64,000 nucleotides of DNA from Gordonia gummivorans (GTDB taxonomy: Bacteria > Actinomycetota > Actinomycetes > Mycobacteriales > Mycobacteriaceae). The first letter of the stretch is position 1, and the number at the start of each line of letters is the position of its first letter. Below the pieces are notes generated by a model. That model saw only the letters and a list, made by a program, of their open reading frames with translations. It searched no databases and was not told the DNA's origin. The stretch covers positions 124,001 to 188,000 of the forward strand of contig NZ_JAKWBF010000006.1 of NCBI RefSeq assembly GCF_022513585.1, given 5' to 3'. Shown here piece by piece: positions 34,201-42,763 of the stretch. Made by a program: the position numbers and the translations under genes.

Positions 34201-35658
34201 TCACTCGACGGCTGCGAGGAACTGGCGCATCCACGGTGGGGCGGTGGTCGCGATGACGCGGTCGGAGGCGGCGTCGTCGAGGTCGACCAGTTCGTATCCC
34301 TCGGAGCCGGCGGCGGTTGCGAGGATCACGGTGCGCACGTCCGCGCGCCGCTGAAACCACGACGCGCGGGTGGCCCAGCCGACGATGCCGTCGCGATCGA
34401 GTGCGTTCCGGTGCCGTGCGATCTTCGGCGGCGCGATCACCACGGACTGATCGGTGATGGCATGACCGAGGTGGCGGTAACGCGCCACGCCAAACGTCAT
34501 CGACGCGGCCAGTGCGATGACACCGAGCGCCAGAAACCACACCGGACCGCCGGTCACTGCCGGGATGCCCGAGAGAATCAGCGCGGCGGCACCGGCCATC
34601 GCCGCGCGATTGAGCCGACGGGTCCGCGCGGTGCGTCCGTGCTCGACGAGCGGCATCGTCAGTTCCACCCCATCGTCGGCGACCAGGTTGCCCACGCGCA
34701 CTGCCTCGTCCTTCGGTGCGGGTGGGAGCAGAAGGGGGTGCTTGATGTGGCCAATGGCGATACCGCCCAGGCGGGCGCCGTGTACCGGTCGCATCAGAAC
34801 CGGTTCGTGCAGATGCGTACCGCGGATACGGGATTCGTCGAAACTCACGGCGTTGGTGGTCAGGAGTCCGCGCTCGGTGCGCAAGGTGCCGTCCGGGTGG
34901 CGGGTGAGGGTGAAGTTCCAGAAGCGCAGAATGTAGCCGAGAACCGAAAGCGCGGACCCCAATCCGATGACACCGACGACCACGATGATGATCACCACGG
35001 CCACCGGGATGCCGCGCACTGCATCGGCCGCGCGTTCCGCGGTCCCGACGCTGCGTTCGAAAAGTCCGGCGTCGTTGGCTATCTGCGCGCCGAGCCCGAG
35101 CGCGGCACCCGCAGTGGCCAGGCCGGCCATCGAAAATGGGGAATACCGAAGCCATTCCGGGCGAAAACGGGTGAGAACGGTGACCGGTTGGTGGTCCACA
35201 TCTACGGCCGGTACGTCGCCCCGGGGCGCGGTGGTCATCAGGTATCCGTGCAGTCCGTCTGCATCGGCAGCCGACAGGGCATTGAGTTTGACTGTCGCGG
35301 AATCCTTGTCGCCGCCGGTGCCGATGATGACCTTCTTGAGACCCAGAATTCGGTGGACCGGGCCTGCGGTGAGGTCGACGCTGCGGATGCGGTCGCGGCG
35401 GGCAGTGACGACCTTGCGTGTCAACAGTCCCTTTCGCACCTGTACGTGTTCGGGTGTCACCTGGTAGCGGGTGGTCAGCCAGGGCAGCACCGTCACCAAC
35501 AGCACCACGACGACCGTGGCCAGCAACGAGAAGACCGGCGCAGACTGGCCGGCGAAGACGAGTGCAATCAGGGCAGGAATGAGTTGCGGTAGCTGCTCGA
35601 CCGGCTGCACCACCATTGTCCCTGGTGAGAGCCGCCGCCACGGCTCAGGTTGCGTCAT
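34201..35658 (-). CDS. bPH2 (DUF304) domain membrane protein, YdbT-like
   Basis: This 485-residue membrane protein has four to six hydrophobic segments (for example LIALVFAGQSAPVFSLLATVVVVLLVTVL near the N-terminus and AVVIIIVVVGVIGLGSALSVLGY in the middle) with three bPH2-like repeats: TRYQVTPEHVQVRKGLL, FTLTRHPDGTLRTERGLL and AITDQSVVIAPPKIARHR. It overlaps the smaller bPH2 gene upstream by 14 nt, the common YdbS-YdbT pair. The function is unknown; a membrane scaffold role is assumed for the family. Confidence 0.85.
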   Translation of the reverse strand: MTQPEPWRRLSPGTMVVQPVEQLPQLIPALIALVFAGQSAPVFSLLATVVVVLLVTVLPWLTTRYQVTPEHVQVRKGLLTRKVVTARRDRIRSVDLTAGPVHRILGLKKVIIGTGGDKDSATVKLNALSAADADGLHGYLMTTAPRGDVPAVDVDHQPVTVLTRFRPEWLRYSPFSMAGLATAGAALGLGAQIANDAGLFERSVGTAERAADAVRGIPVAVVIIIVVVGVIGLGSALSVLGYILRFWNFTLTRHPDGTLRTERGLLTTNAVSFDESRIRGTHLHEPVLMRPVHGARLGGIAIGHIKHPLLLPPAPKDEAVRVGNLVADDGVELTMPLVEHGRTARTRRLNRAAMAGAAALILSGIPAVTGGPVWFLALGVIALAASMTFGVARYRHLGHAITDQSVVIAPPKIARHRNALDRDGIVGWATRASWFQRRADVRTVILATAAGSEGYELVDLDDAASDRVIATTAPPWMRQFLAAVE

Positions 35659-36127
35659 CGCGGTGCACCTGGGTCCGTCGGGTCAGCTCCGCGGCCACCT
35701 GCGCAGCGACCGCCGCGTCGAGTCCGACGATGCGGATGGTGCCCGCCGACGACGCCGTGGTCACGGTGAGCGTCGACAGGCGCAGTAACTGCTCGAACGG
35801 TCCGGCCTCGGTGTCGACGATCTGGATTCGGGCGATCGGGATGATCACCCGATGCCGGACAAACCAGCCGGACTGCGTGTACACCGCCTCGTCGCCGATC
35901 TCCCAACGATGAAAGCGATAGCGCCACGCGGGTATTGCGGTGACAGCGACCACCGTTGCGACAGCCACGACGACAGCTCCGAGCGCAGCGATCCAGCGTG
36001 CTTCGGGGACGAGGATCGCGACGACCAACCCGGCGATGGTGAGGGGTATGCCCACCACGGCGGGAACGATCCGCCACAGCGTCTTGGCACGGGGATCGAC
36101 CCGATTCGTCGGCTCGCGCAGCGTCAC
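35645..36127 (-). CDS. bPH2 (DUF304) domain membrane protein, YdbS-like
   Basis: This 160-residue protein has two membrane segments (VGIPLTIAGLVVAILVPEARWIAALGAVVVAVATVVAVT) and one bPH2 domain (YRFHRWEIGDEAVYTQSGWFVRHRVIIPIARIQIVDTEAGPFEQLLRLSTLTVTTASSAGTIRIVGLDAAVAAQVAAEL). It is the first gene of the pair and overlaps the YdbT-like gene. Confidence 0.86.
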   Translation of the reverse strand: MTLREPTNRVDPRAKTLWRIVPAVVGIPLTIAGLVVAILVPEARWIAALGAVVVAVATVVAVTAIPAWRYRFHRWEIGDEAVYTQSGWFVRHRVIIPIARIQIVDTEAGPFEQLLRLSTLTVTTASSAGTIRIVGLDAAVAAQVAAELTRRTQVHRDDAT

Positions 36128-36131
36128 CGAA

Positions 36132-36893
36132 TCAGGTTATCGTCACTCCGCCGTCGACCGCGACCGTCTGCCCCGTCACGTAACCCGACGCCGGCGACGC
36201 GAGCCAGATTGCGGTGGCCGCGATCTCCTCGCCGCGCCCCACCCGTCCGAGAACCACGCGCGGTAGCTGGCTGTCGAGGTAGCCGTCCTGGTAGGTGTCG
36301 GTCATCTCGCTCTCGAAGAAGCCGGGCGCGATGGCGTTGACCCGAATTCCCTTGCGGGAGCCCCACTGTTGGGCCAGGTCGCGGGTGAGGCCGATGACGC
36401 CGGCTTTGCTCGACGCGTATGCGGCCTGCGGCAGACCGGCGGTGGTGATGCCGAGAATGCTCGAGATGTTGATGACGGCGCTGCCGGGCTGCATCACACG
36501 CCCGCATGCCTGCGCCATCCAGTACGACCCGTTGAGGTTGATGTCGATGACCGTGCGGAACTGCTCGGGAGTCTCGCGGGTGGCCGGGAAGGCGGTTCCG
36601 ACGCCGGCGTTGTTGACCAGCACGTCGACCCGCCCGAACGTCTCCATGGCCGTGTCGACGACGTTGCGGCAGGCGGCCGGATCGGCGACGTCGGCGGGCA
36701 CGACGAGCGCCTTGCGGCCCAGGCCTTCGACCATGGCGGCGGTGTCGGCGAGTTTCTCGGCACGACGCGCGGCAAGGACGATGTCGGCACCGGCCTCGGC
36801 GAAGCCGCGGGCGAACGCGACGCCGAGCCCCGATGACGCGCCGGTGACGATCACGACCTTGCCGCTCATGTCGAACAGATCAAGAATCGGCAT
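36132..36893 (-). CDS. Short-chain dehydrogenase/reductase
   Basis: This 253-residue classical SDR has TGASSGLGVAFARGFAEAG, NNAGVGTAFP, the catalytic YASSKAGVIGLTRDLAQQWG and the tail SGYVTGQTVAVDGGVTIT. It is 25 nt downstream of the acyl-CoA dehydrogenase gene on the same strand, so it may act as a 3-hydroxyacyl dehydrogenase or related enzyme in the same degradation route. The substrate is not readable. Confidence 0.88.
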   Translation of the reverse strand: MPILDLFDMSGKVVIVTGASSGLGVAFARGFAEAGADIVLAARRAEKLADTAAMVEGLGRKALVVPADVADPAACRNVVDTAMETFGRVDVLVNNAGVGTAFPATRETPEQFRTVIDINLNGSYWMAQACGRVMQPGSAVINISSILGITTAGLPQAAYASSKAGVIGLTRDLAQQWGSRKGIRVNAIAPGFFESEMTDTYQDGYLDSQLPRVVLGRVGRGEEIAATAIWLASPASGYVTGQTVAVDGGVTIT

Positions 36894-36918
36894 GGGTGAA
36901 TCTCCTTGGTGCGGTTGG

Positions 36919-38721
36919 TCAGAACCACGCCGGGTCGGCGTCGAGGGTGGTGCGGTCGAGGGTGGCGAGCAGATCGAGCTGTGGGCCGGTCTTGGGTAGC
37001 TCGTACCGGTAGAAGTATTGGGCGGCAGCGCGTTTGCCGTCGTAGAAGGCGCCGTCGTGGCCGTCGGCCGCCAGTGCTTGTTCGAGCCAGATCCAGGCGA
37101 TCACGATGTGGCCGGTTGCCTCGAGGTAGGCGGTCGCATTGGCCAGCGACACCGCCGGGTCGCCCGCGGACCAGATCTGTGCCGTGGTGGACACCAAGCG
37201 GTCGGTTACCTTTCGCAGATCGTCGGCGTATCCGGCGACGGAGCCGACCGACGATGCCCGATCGATGGTGGCACCGATCGTCTCGACGAGCAGCGCCAAG
37301 CCCTTACCGCCACCCATCACGACCTTGCGGCCGAGCAGGTCGAGAGCCTGAATACCGTGCGTGCCTTCGTGAATGGGGTTCAGGCGGTTGTCGCGGTAGT
37401 ACTGCTCGACGTCGAACTCCTTGGTGTAGCCGTACCCGCCGTGCACCTGGATGGCCAGGCTGTTGGCCTCCAGGCACCACTGCGACGGCCAACTCTTGGC
37501 GATCGGGGTCAGCACGTCGAGCAGCAGGGTGGTCTGTGCCCGTTCGTCGCCGTCGGTGGTGGCTTCGATGTCGACGAGCCGGCTGCAGTAAAGGCCCAGT
37601 GCGAGTGCGCCTTCGGCATACGACTTCTGGGCCAGCAACATCCGCTTGACGTCGGCGTGCTCGATGATCGGCACCGGCTTGCTTGCCGGATCCTTGGCGT
37701 CGACCGGTCGGCCCTGCGTGCGTACCTTGGCGTATTCGACGGAGGCCAGGTAGCCGGCATAGCCGAGCGACGTGGCGAGGAAGCCAACGCCGATGCGGGC
37801 CTCGTTCATCATGTGGAACATGTAAGAGAGTCCGCGGTGTTCCTCGCCGACCAGATAGGCAACGGCGCCGGGAGCGGAGCGAGCGGGCCGACTTGATGCG
37901 GCGCCGGAAACGTCTGTCGGCGTGTGTGTTCCGTCGCCGAAGTTCAGGAGCGTGTTGGTGGTCGCCCGGTTGCCCATCTTGTGGTTGAGGCCGACCAGAG
38001 CGACGTCGTTGCGGGTGCCGTCGGCGAGATACTTGGGGACCACGAACAGGGAGATCCCCTTGACGCCGGGACCGCCGCCGGGTGCCTTGGCGAGGACGAG
38101 ATGCACGATGTTCTCGGCGAGTTCGTGTTCGCCCGCCGAAATCCACATCTTGGTGCCGGTGATCCGATACGTTCCATCGTCCTGGGGTGTGGCCTTGGTG
38201 GTGATGTCGGCCAATGACGATCCGGCCTGCGGTTCGGACAGGCACATGGTGCCGAAGAATCGGCCCTCGACCATGGGCCGCACCCAGGTGTCGATCTGCT
38301 CGTCGGTGCCGTAGGTGGCCAACAGGTTCGCGTTGCCCACGGTGAGGAACGCATACGAGGACATCGCTGCGTTCGCCGCCTGGAACCAGGCCGACGACGC
38401 CCGGCTGACCACTGTCGGCAGCTGCATGCCGCCGAGCTCGGCGTCGAACGATGCCGCCATCAGGCCGGTCTTGCGGAACTCGTCGATGCCGGCGCCGAGT
38501 GCGTCGGGCAGAACCACACGACCGTCGTCGCCGACGTATGGTTCGTTCTGATCGCCCTCTTTGTTCACCGGCGCAAAGCGTTTCGTCGCGAGATCTTCGC
38601 TCAGTTCGAGGACCGCGTCGAAGGTTTCACGGGAGTGCTCGGCGAACCGTTCCCGCTCCGTGAGCGACTCGACGTCGAGCCATTCGTAGAGCAGGAATTC
38701 CAGATCACGTTTGCTAAGCAC
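36919..38721 (-). CDS. Acyl-CoA dehydrogenase
   Basis: This 600-residue flavoprotein dehydrogenates an acyl-CoA. Family blocks are MCLSEPQAGSSLADI, GTKMWISAGEHELAENIVHLVLA, GEEHRGLSYMFHMMNEARIGVG, QVHGGYGYTKEFDVEQYYRD and GTHGIQALDLLGRKV. The long C-terminal domain matches the AidB/FadE5-like class. The GTG at 38721 is preferred (LSKRDLEFLLYEWLDV); a farther ATG at 38820 would overlap the TetR gene. Residues near 282-295 (VSGAASSRPARSA) are an in-frame repeat-derived insert. Confidence 0.9.
   Translation of the reverse strand: MLSKRDLEFLLYEWLDVESLTERERFAEHSRETFDAVLELSEDLATKRFAPVNKEGDQNEPYVGDDGRVVLPDALGAGIDEFRKTGLMAASFDAELGGMQLPTVVSRASSAWFQAANAAMSSYAFLTVGNANLLATYGTDEQIDTWVRPMVEGRFFGTMCLSEPQAGSSLADITTKATPQDDGTYRITGTKMWISAGEHELAENIVHLVLAKAPGGGPGVKGISLFVVPKYLADGTRNDVALVGLNHKMGNRATTNTLLNFGDGTHTPTDVSGAASSRPARSAPGAVAYLVGEEHRGLSYMFHMMNEARIGVGFLATSLGYAGYLASVEYAKVRTQGRPVDAKDPASKPVPIIEHADVKRMLLAQKSYAEGALALGLYCSRLVDIEATTDGDERAQTTLLLDVLTPIAKSWPSQWCLEANSLAIQVHGGYGYTKEFDVEQYYRDNRLNPIHEGTHGIQALDLLGRKVVMGGGKGLALLVETIGATIDRASSVGSVAGYADDLRKVTDRLVSTTAQIWSAGDPAVSLANATAYLEATGHIVIAWIWLEQALAADGHDGAFYDGKRAAAQYFYRYELPKTGPQLDLLATLDRTTLDADPAWF
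37864..37891. repeat. 28-bp GC-rich repeat inside the acyl-CoA dehydrogenase gene
   Basis: This unit matches 339-366 (reverse strand) with one mismatch and is followed at 37900 by another GGCGCCGG. It adds about 13 residues (GAASSRPARSAPG) between THTPTD and AVAYLVGEEHRGL without breaking the frame. The encoded peptide differs from that in iolD because orientation and frame differ. Confidence 0.75.
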
Positions 38722-38773
38722 TCGCTTATAATGGCTGACGAGATGAGTGACGTCAACGTGCTTGGGGAGAATG

Positions 38774-39364
38774 ATGGCTGAGCGACGGGCAGAATCGGCA
38801 GCGGCCGAGCGAATCCGCAACGCCGCGATCGCGTCGTTCGCCGAGGTCGGCTACGGTGCCACGTCGACGCGGCAGATCGCCCGGAAGTTGGGCATGTCTG
38901 CGGCCGCGATGTATCCGCACTACCGGTCCAAAGAGGAATTGCTCTACGCGATCGCGCTGGACGGACACCGTGGCGTACTCGCCGCGCTGTGGGCCGCCGA
39001 CGACGAGTCCGCGCCACCGATGCAGCGACTTCGATCGGTGGTCGCGGCGTTCACGGTCTGGCAGGCCGAACATCACGACCTCGCGAAGGTGGTGCAGTAC
39101 GAGTTGCACGGGCTCACCCGGCCGCACTACTCGGCGATCACCCGGATTCGGCGCGAGACAAGTTCGGTCCTGGCTCAGATCGTCGGGGCGGGGATCGAGT
39201 CGGGCGACTTCGACGTCGACAACCGGGACGACGTCGTGCTGGCGATCTCGTCGCTCTGCGTCGACGTGTGCAGATGGTTCCCGACGCGCACACATCGCGA
39301 TCCGCAGCAGTTGGGCCGCGTCTACGCCGATCTCGCGGTTCGGATGGTCACTCCCGCTCCGTGA
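38774..39364 (+). CDS. TetR-family regulator
   Basis: This 196-residue regulator has the helix-turn-helix RIRNAAIASFAEVGYGATSTRQIARKLGMSAAAMYPHYRSKEELLYAI and a tetracyclin-repressor-like C-terminal domain. ATG 38774 has GGGGAG at a good distance; ATG 38771 and an upstream ATG at 38747 are less suitable. It is divergent from the acyl-CoA dehydrogenase gene with a 52-nt gap that contains TGACGTCA, so it probably controls that operon in response to an acyl-CoA or related ligand. Confidence 0.88.
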   Translation: MAERRAESAAAERIRNAAIASFAEVGYGATSTRQIARKLGMSAAAMYPHYRSKEELLYAIALDGHRGVLAALWAADDESAPPMQRLRSVVAAFTVWQAEHHDLAKVVQYELHGLTRPHYSAITRIRRETSSVLAQIVGAGIESGDFDVDNRDDVVLAISSLCVDVCRWFPTRTHRDPQQLGRVYADLAVRMVTPAP

Positions 39365-39448
39365 GGTGCGAGGACCGTGAGCGGCCACCCCGCTCCCTGA
39401 GGTGCGAGGAGCGCAAGCGACGAGCCTCGAAGGGCCAGGTGAGACGAC
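39350..39448. repeat. Dispersed intergenic repeat
   Basis: CCGCTCCCTGAGGTGCGAGG...GGCCAGGTGAGACGAC spans about 39390-39448 and is nearly identical to 18324-18381. A partial copy (CTCCGTGAGGTGCGAGGACC) precedes it and overlaps the TetR stop. No gene is seen in the 87-nt gap. Confidence 0.82.
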
Positions 39449-39451
39449 TTT

Positions 39452-40600
39452 TCATATCGGCAGAAACGACCCCGACGGGGCCAGTGGCTGATTGATGCGT
39501 GGGGCGTACTGATCGAAGTACACGCGGGCGATGAGGTCGCGGCGGCTGCGGACCCCGGCCTTGTCGAAGATCGACTTGAGGTGATCTTGCACCGTGTACG
39601 CCGACACGTGCAGGGCAGCGGCGATGTCCTTGGTGGCCACGCCTTGAAGCACCAACTGGGTGACGTCACGTTCGCGGGCGGTGAGCCCGAAGGCCTCGAC
39701 GACGATCGGCACGATCTCGGGCGGCCGGGCCTCTTCGATGGTGATGACCACCTCGCCGACCCGTCCGTCGGCCGACGACAGCGGCGACGCATTGATCACC
39801 AGCCACATGCCTGATGCCCCGCGCACGCGCAGACGCGGCGGCACCGTCGATTCGCCGCGGCCGTATAGCCTTGCGGCACCGATCAATCCGAAGATCGGAT
39901 TGATTGCGGCGCCACTGTTCGCACCGGCGACCAGTTCATCGATCCGCTCCTGGCTGCCGGCACTCATCTGCACGATCTGATCGTTGCTGTCAACGATGAT
40001 CACCGCGGGTCCGGTCATCGAGGTTTGCGATTCGAGGATCTGTGGTTCGGCCACGACGGTGCTGAGCAGCCCGGCTCGGACGCCGACAGCAAGCGTCTGG
40101 GACACCGAGGCGAGGAAGTCGATCTCGGCGCGATCGAAGGGCAGACACCCGGTGCCGCTTCGGAACAACGAGATCCCGCCCCATACCCCGCGGCCGTCGC
40201 GCAGGAGAACCCGCGCCTCATCGTGGTAGGAGAACTCCGGAATCATCAGTTCGCTCATCCGGTCCGACCGCCGGGTCTCGCCACGGGTGAGTTCGCTCAA
40301 TCCGACCGCATCGACGCCGCGTGCCGCCATCTCTCGAAAGGACGATTCCTCGACGCGTCCGTACTCGAGGAGACCCCAATCGGGATCACGTCCGTCCTGA
40401 CCGAGAAGGTCGCCGTACTTGCGGGCGCCGGTCAGGATCAGGGAACTGGGGTCCAGACTTGCGATGCACACCGCGTCGTTGGGTATTGCTCGGCTCAGTG
40501 ACGCCACCGATTCGGCGAAAAAGTCATCGAGCCCGAGGCCGGCGTGTGCGACCACGTCCAGGTCGCGGCGCACACGCTCGGCTGTCAGGCTCGATGTCAT
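39452..40600 (-). CDS. GAF-LuxR transcriptional regulator
   Basis: This 382-residue regulator has an N-terminal GAF-like sensor (about residues 20-170), a PAS-like middle (AVIIVDSNDQIVQMSAGSQERIDEL) and a C-terminal LuxR helix-turn-helix: FGLTARERDVTQLVLQGVATKDIAAALHVSAYTVQDHLKSIFDKAGVRSR. It lies 32 nt downstream of the FAD oxidoreductase gene on the same strand, but which promoter it controls is not visible. Confidence 0.88.
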   Translation of the reverse strand: MTSSLTAERVRRDLDVVAHAGLGLDDFFAESVASLSRAIPNDAVCIASLDPSSLILTGARKYGDLLGQDGRDPDWGLLEYGRVEESSFREMAARGVDAVGLSELTRGETRRSDRMSELMIPEFSYHDEARVLLRDGRGVWGGISLFRSGTGCLPFDRAEIDFLASVSQTLAVGVRAGLLSTVVAEPQILESQTSMTGPAVIIVDSNDQIVQMSAGSQERIDELVAGANSGAAINPIFGLIGAARLYGRGESTVPPRLRVRGASGMWLVINASPLSSADGRVGEVVITIEEARPPEIVPIVVEAFGLTARERDVTQLVLQGVATKDIAAALHVSAYTVQDHLKSIFDKAGVRSRRDLIARVYFDQYAPRINQPLAPSGSFLPI

Positions 40601-40632
40601 TGCTCAATTGTGCGGTTGCGCTGGGACGATGT

Positions 40633-42015
40633 CTATCCCAGATTGTTGGGGTCGGTCAGGGAGAATACGCCCGCCGGGTCGTGGCGACGGCGGATCTCGG
40701 CGAGGTGTTCCCGTTGTGCTTGCGGCCAGAGCTCGTCGCGATTGTGGGCGCGACGACCGGACAGATTGAGCAGCGCACCGCGCGACCATGGCGCGACGGC
40801 GTCGACGACGCCGGAGAGGTGGGCCTCGACCTGATCGCCGAGAGGTCCGGCAGGAACCCCGATGGCGAGCACGGTGAAGGCGGCATCGCGACCGCTCACC
40901 GCGTTGGGTACCCGCTGCGGCGCAACCAGCTTGCCGCCGAGCAGTCGGATCTCGACGATGGCCAGGGGGCTGGCGACGTCGGGCCCGGCCGCATCGAGCA
41001 GTGCGTCGACGGCGGATGCGGTCAACTCGCCGAGTGCGACGCCCTGCTCCACCGAGGGCATCGGCCCGGGAGGGTCCATGTGCACCGCGTCGAGCGCGGC
41101 GGCCGGGTGTACGCCCACGTTCTCCAGCAGTACCGGGCCGGCCGACCGAATCGGTGCGAGGAGCGATTCGGCGACGCCCGGGTCGCCGGTGTGGGTGTAG
41201 CGGACGTGCACCGCGAGCTGACCCTGCAGCGGCGGGGGCAGGTTGGGGTCCGGCGGCAGGCGCAGGATGGCGATCGAGGTTCCGGCCTCCTCCGGCAGCG
41301 TCGGTGCCCATTGCCGCCAGGCGTGCAGGACATCGGACGCCGCGTTCCCGGCGAAGAAGATGCCGCCACCGTAGAAGGTGGCTACGGGGAGAAGGTCGAA
41401 CTCGATGGCGGTGACGATACCGAGACCGTCTCGGGCGCCGAGCAATGCCGTGAACAGGTCCGAACCCGCCGTCGCGTCGAGGGTCCGAACGATCCCGTCG
41501 GCGGTCACGACCTCGATCGACCGCACATGGTCTGCGGCGTAACCGAATTCGCGGCCGAATGGGCTCAGGCCGCCACCGAGGGTGTAGCCGACGACGCCCA
41601 CGCTCGACGACGACCCGGCAAGCCCGGTCAGGCCGTGCGGCGCCGTTGCGGCGGCGACGTCGCGCCACCGGACTCCGGCCCCGACCCGGGCGGTGCGCGC
41701 GATCGGGTCGACGGTGATGTCGGTCATCCGGGATGTGCTGATGGTCAGTTGATTTCCGCCCTCGAGGACGGGTCCGTGCCCGGTCGCGCGAACCCCAATG
41801 CGGAGGCCGTTGGCGCGGGCGTGGCGAACTGCTGCGGCAACGTCGGCGGCGGATGTCGCACCGACCACGATCGACGCGCCGGGAGTGACCGCGACGTTGA
41901 AGCCGGCGAGTTCGGCACCGAATTCCGGGTCGTCGGGGGTGAAGACGGGTCCGGCGACCGCGGCGCGCAGGTCGGACAGCGATGAGGAGGGTGATTGATC
42001 GATGGTGATGGACAC
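40633..42015 (-). CDS. FAD-linked oxidase (PCMH/BBE type)
   Basis: This 460-residue flavoprotein has the FAD-binding PCMH fold with RIGVRATGHGPVLEGGNQL, where the His could be the covalent FAD attachment site of the 6-hydroxynicotine-oxidase/BBE type, and GLAGSSSSVGVVGYTLGGGLSPFGREFGYAADHV. The C-terminal BBE block is NRDELWPQAQREHLAEIRRRHDPAGVFSLTDPNN. It is secreted or cytoplasmic: no signal peptide is seen. The substrate is unknown, perhaps an alcohol or sugar. Confidence 0.87.
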   Translation of the reverse strand: MSITIDQSPSSSLSDLRAAVAGPVFTPDDPEFGAELAGFNVAVTPGASIVVGATSAADVAAAVRHARANGLRIGVRATGHGPVLEGGNQLTISTSRMTDITVDPIARTARVGAGVRWRDVAAATAPHGLTGLAGSSSSVGVVGYTLGGGLSPFGREFGYAADHVRSIEVVTADGIVRTLDATAGSDLFTALLGARDGLGIVTAIEFDLLPVATFYGGGIFFAGNAASDVLHAWRQWAPTLPEEAGTSIAILRLPPDPNLPPPLQGQLAVHVRYTHTGDPGVAESLLAPIRSAGPVLLENVGVHPAAALDAVHMDPPGPMPSVEQGVALGELTASAVDALLDAAGPDVASPLAIVEIRLLGGKLVAPQRVPNAVSGRDAAFTVLAIGVPAGPLGDQVEAHLSGVVDAVAPWSRGALLNLSGRRAHNRDELWPQAQREHLAEIRRRHDPAGVFSLTDPNNLG

Positions 42016-42050
42016 GAAAGTTTCCTTCTGTGGGTGTGATTCGGTCTTGG

Positions 42051-42467
42051 CTATCGGGCGGCTTGGGCGGTGATCTCTACGGCGAGACCGGGGAAGGCAA
42101 GTGCGGTGACGCCGACCAGTGCGGCGGGCGGGGTGGCGGCGACGGTGTCGAGGCGTTCGGTCAGGGCCGAGTAGGCGGCGAGAGTTGCGGGAACATCGGT
42201 CGTGTAGATGGTGAGCATGGTGACGTCGGCCAGCGACATGTCGGCCATTCGCAGGATTTCCTCGATGTTGTGCATCGCCAACGAGATCTGTGCTGCGACA
42301 TCACCTTCGTGCAGCACCTGCCCCTGCTCGTCGACCGACGCCTGCCCGGCGATGGACAGGGTTCGGCTGGGTGCCGGTCGCAGTTGCGCATGGTCGAAGC
42401 GGAACGGCTCGTTCCAGGTCGATGGATTGATGCGGACGGGTGCGCTGGTGCTTGTTGTGGTTGTCAT
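42051..42467 (-). CDS. RidA-family (YjgF) protein
   Basis: This 138-residue protein begins INPSTWNEPFRFDHAQLRPAPSRTLSIAGQASVDEQG and contains the family blocks DVAAQISLAMHNIEEILRMADMSLADVTMLTIYTTD and PAALVGVTALAFPGLAVEITAQA. The start ATG 42467 was chosen; the upstream reading is not protein-like. It is 35 nt upstream of the FAD oxidoreductase gene on the same strand, so it may deaminate a reactive product of that enzyme. Confidence 0.88.
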   Translation of the reverse strand: MTTTTSTSAPVRINPSTWNEPFRFDHAQLRPAPSRTLSIAGQASVDEQGQVLHEGDVAAQISLAMHNIEEILRMADMSLADVTMLTIYTTDVPATLAAYSALTERLDTVAATPPAALVGVTALAFPGLAVEITAQAAR

Positions 42468-42639
42468 GCAATCGAGAATCGTTGAGTAACCAGCTGCTTC
42501 ACCATCCCCGGCCGCTGGTGACTTGTGCCGCCAGAACGCTGGGCGCACCGACGCCCCAGAAATCTGGGAGCTGTGCCGGAGGGGGTCATCCCGCTGAGTG
42601 TCCGCAACCGTATGGTCACCGACATTCTCGGCTTTCGTG

Positions 42640-42746
42640 GTTTCGATACGCATCGGGCTCGCTGCGCTCGCTCGTTGCTACTCAACCAGCAAGTGGTGGA
42701 GCGGTAGGAGGGGTGGAGCGGTAGGAGGGTGGTGGAGCGGCAGGAG
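42640..42746. repeat. Dispersed element with three 17-19-bp tandem units
   Basis: GGTTTCGATACGCATCGGGC...CTACTCAACCAGCAAGTGGT (about 42640-42697) is a copy of the element at about 4988-5047. It runs into three imperfect tandem units of GGTGGAGCGGTAGGAGG type at 42693-42746. The 296-nt gap between RidA and PfkB genes (42468-42763) holds nothing else recognisable. Confidence 0.78.
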
Positions 42747-42763
42747 TAGAGGTCGGAGGGACC

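Noticed and set aside
42693..42746. A possible CRISPR array from tandem units
   Set aside because: The three units are contiguous without spacers and are too short; it is a simple tandem repeat.
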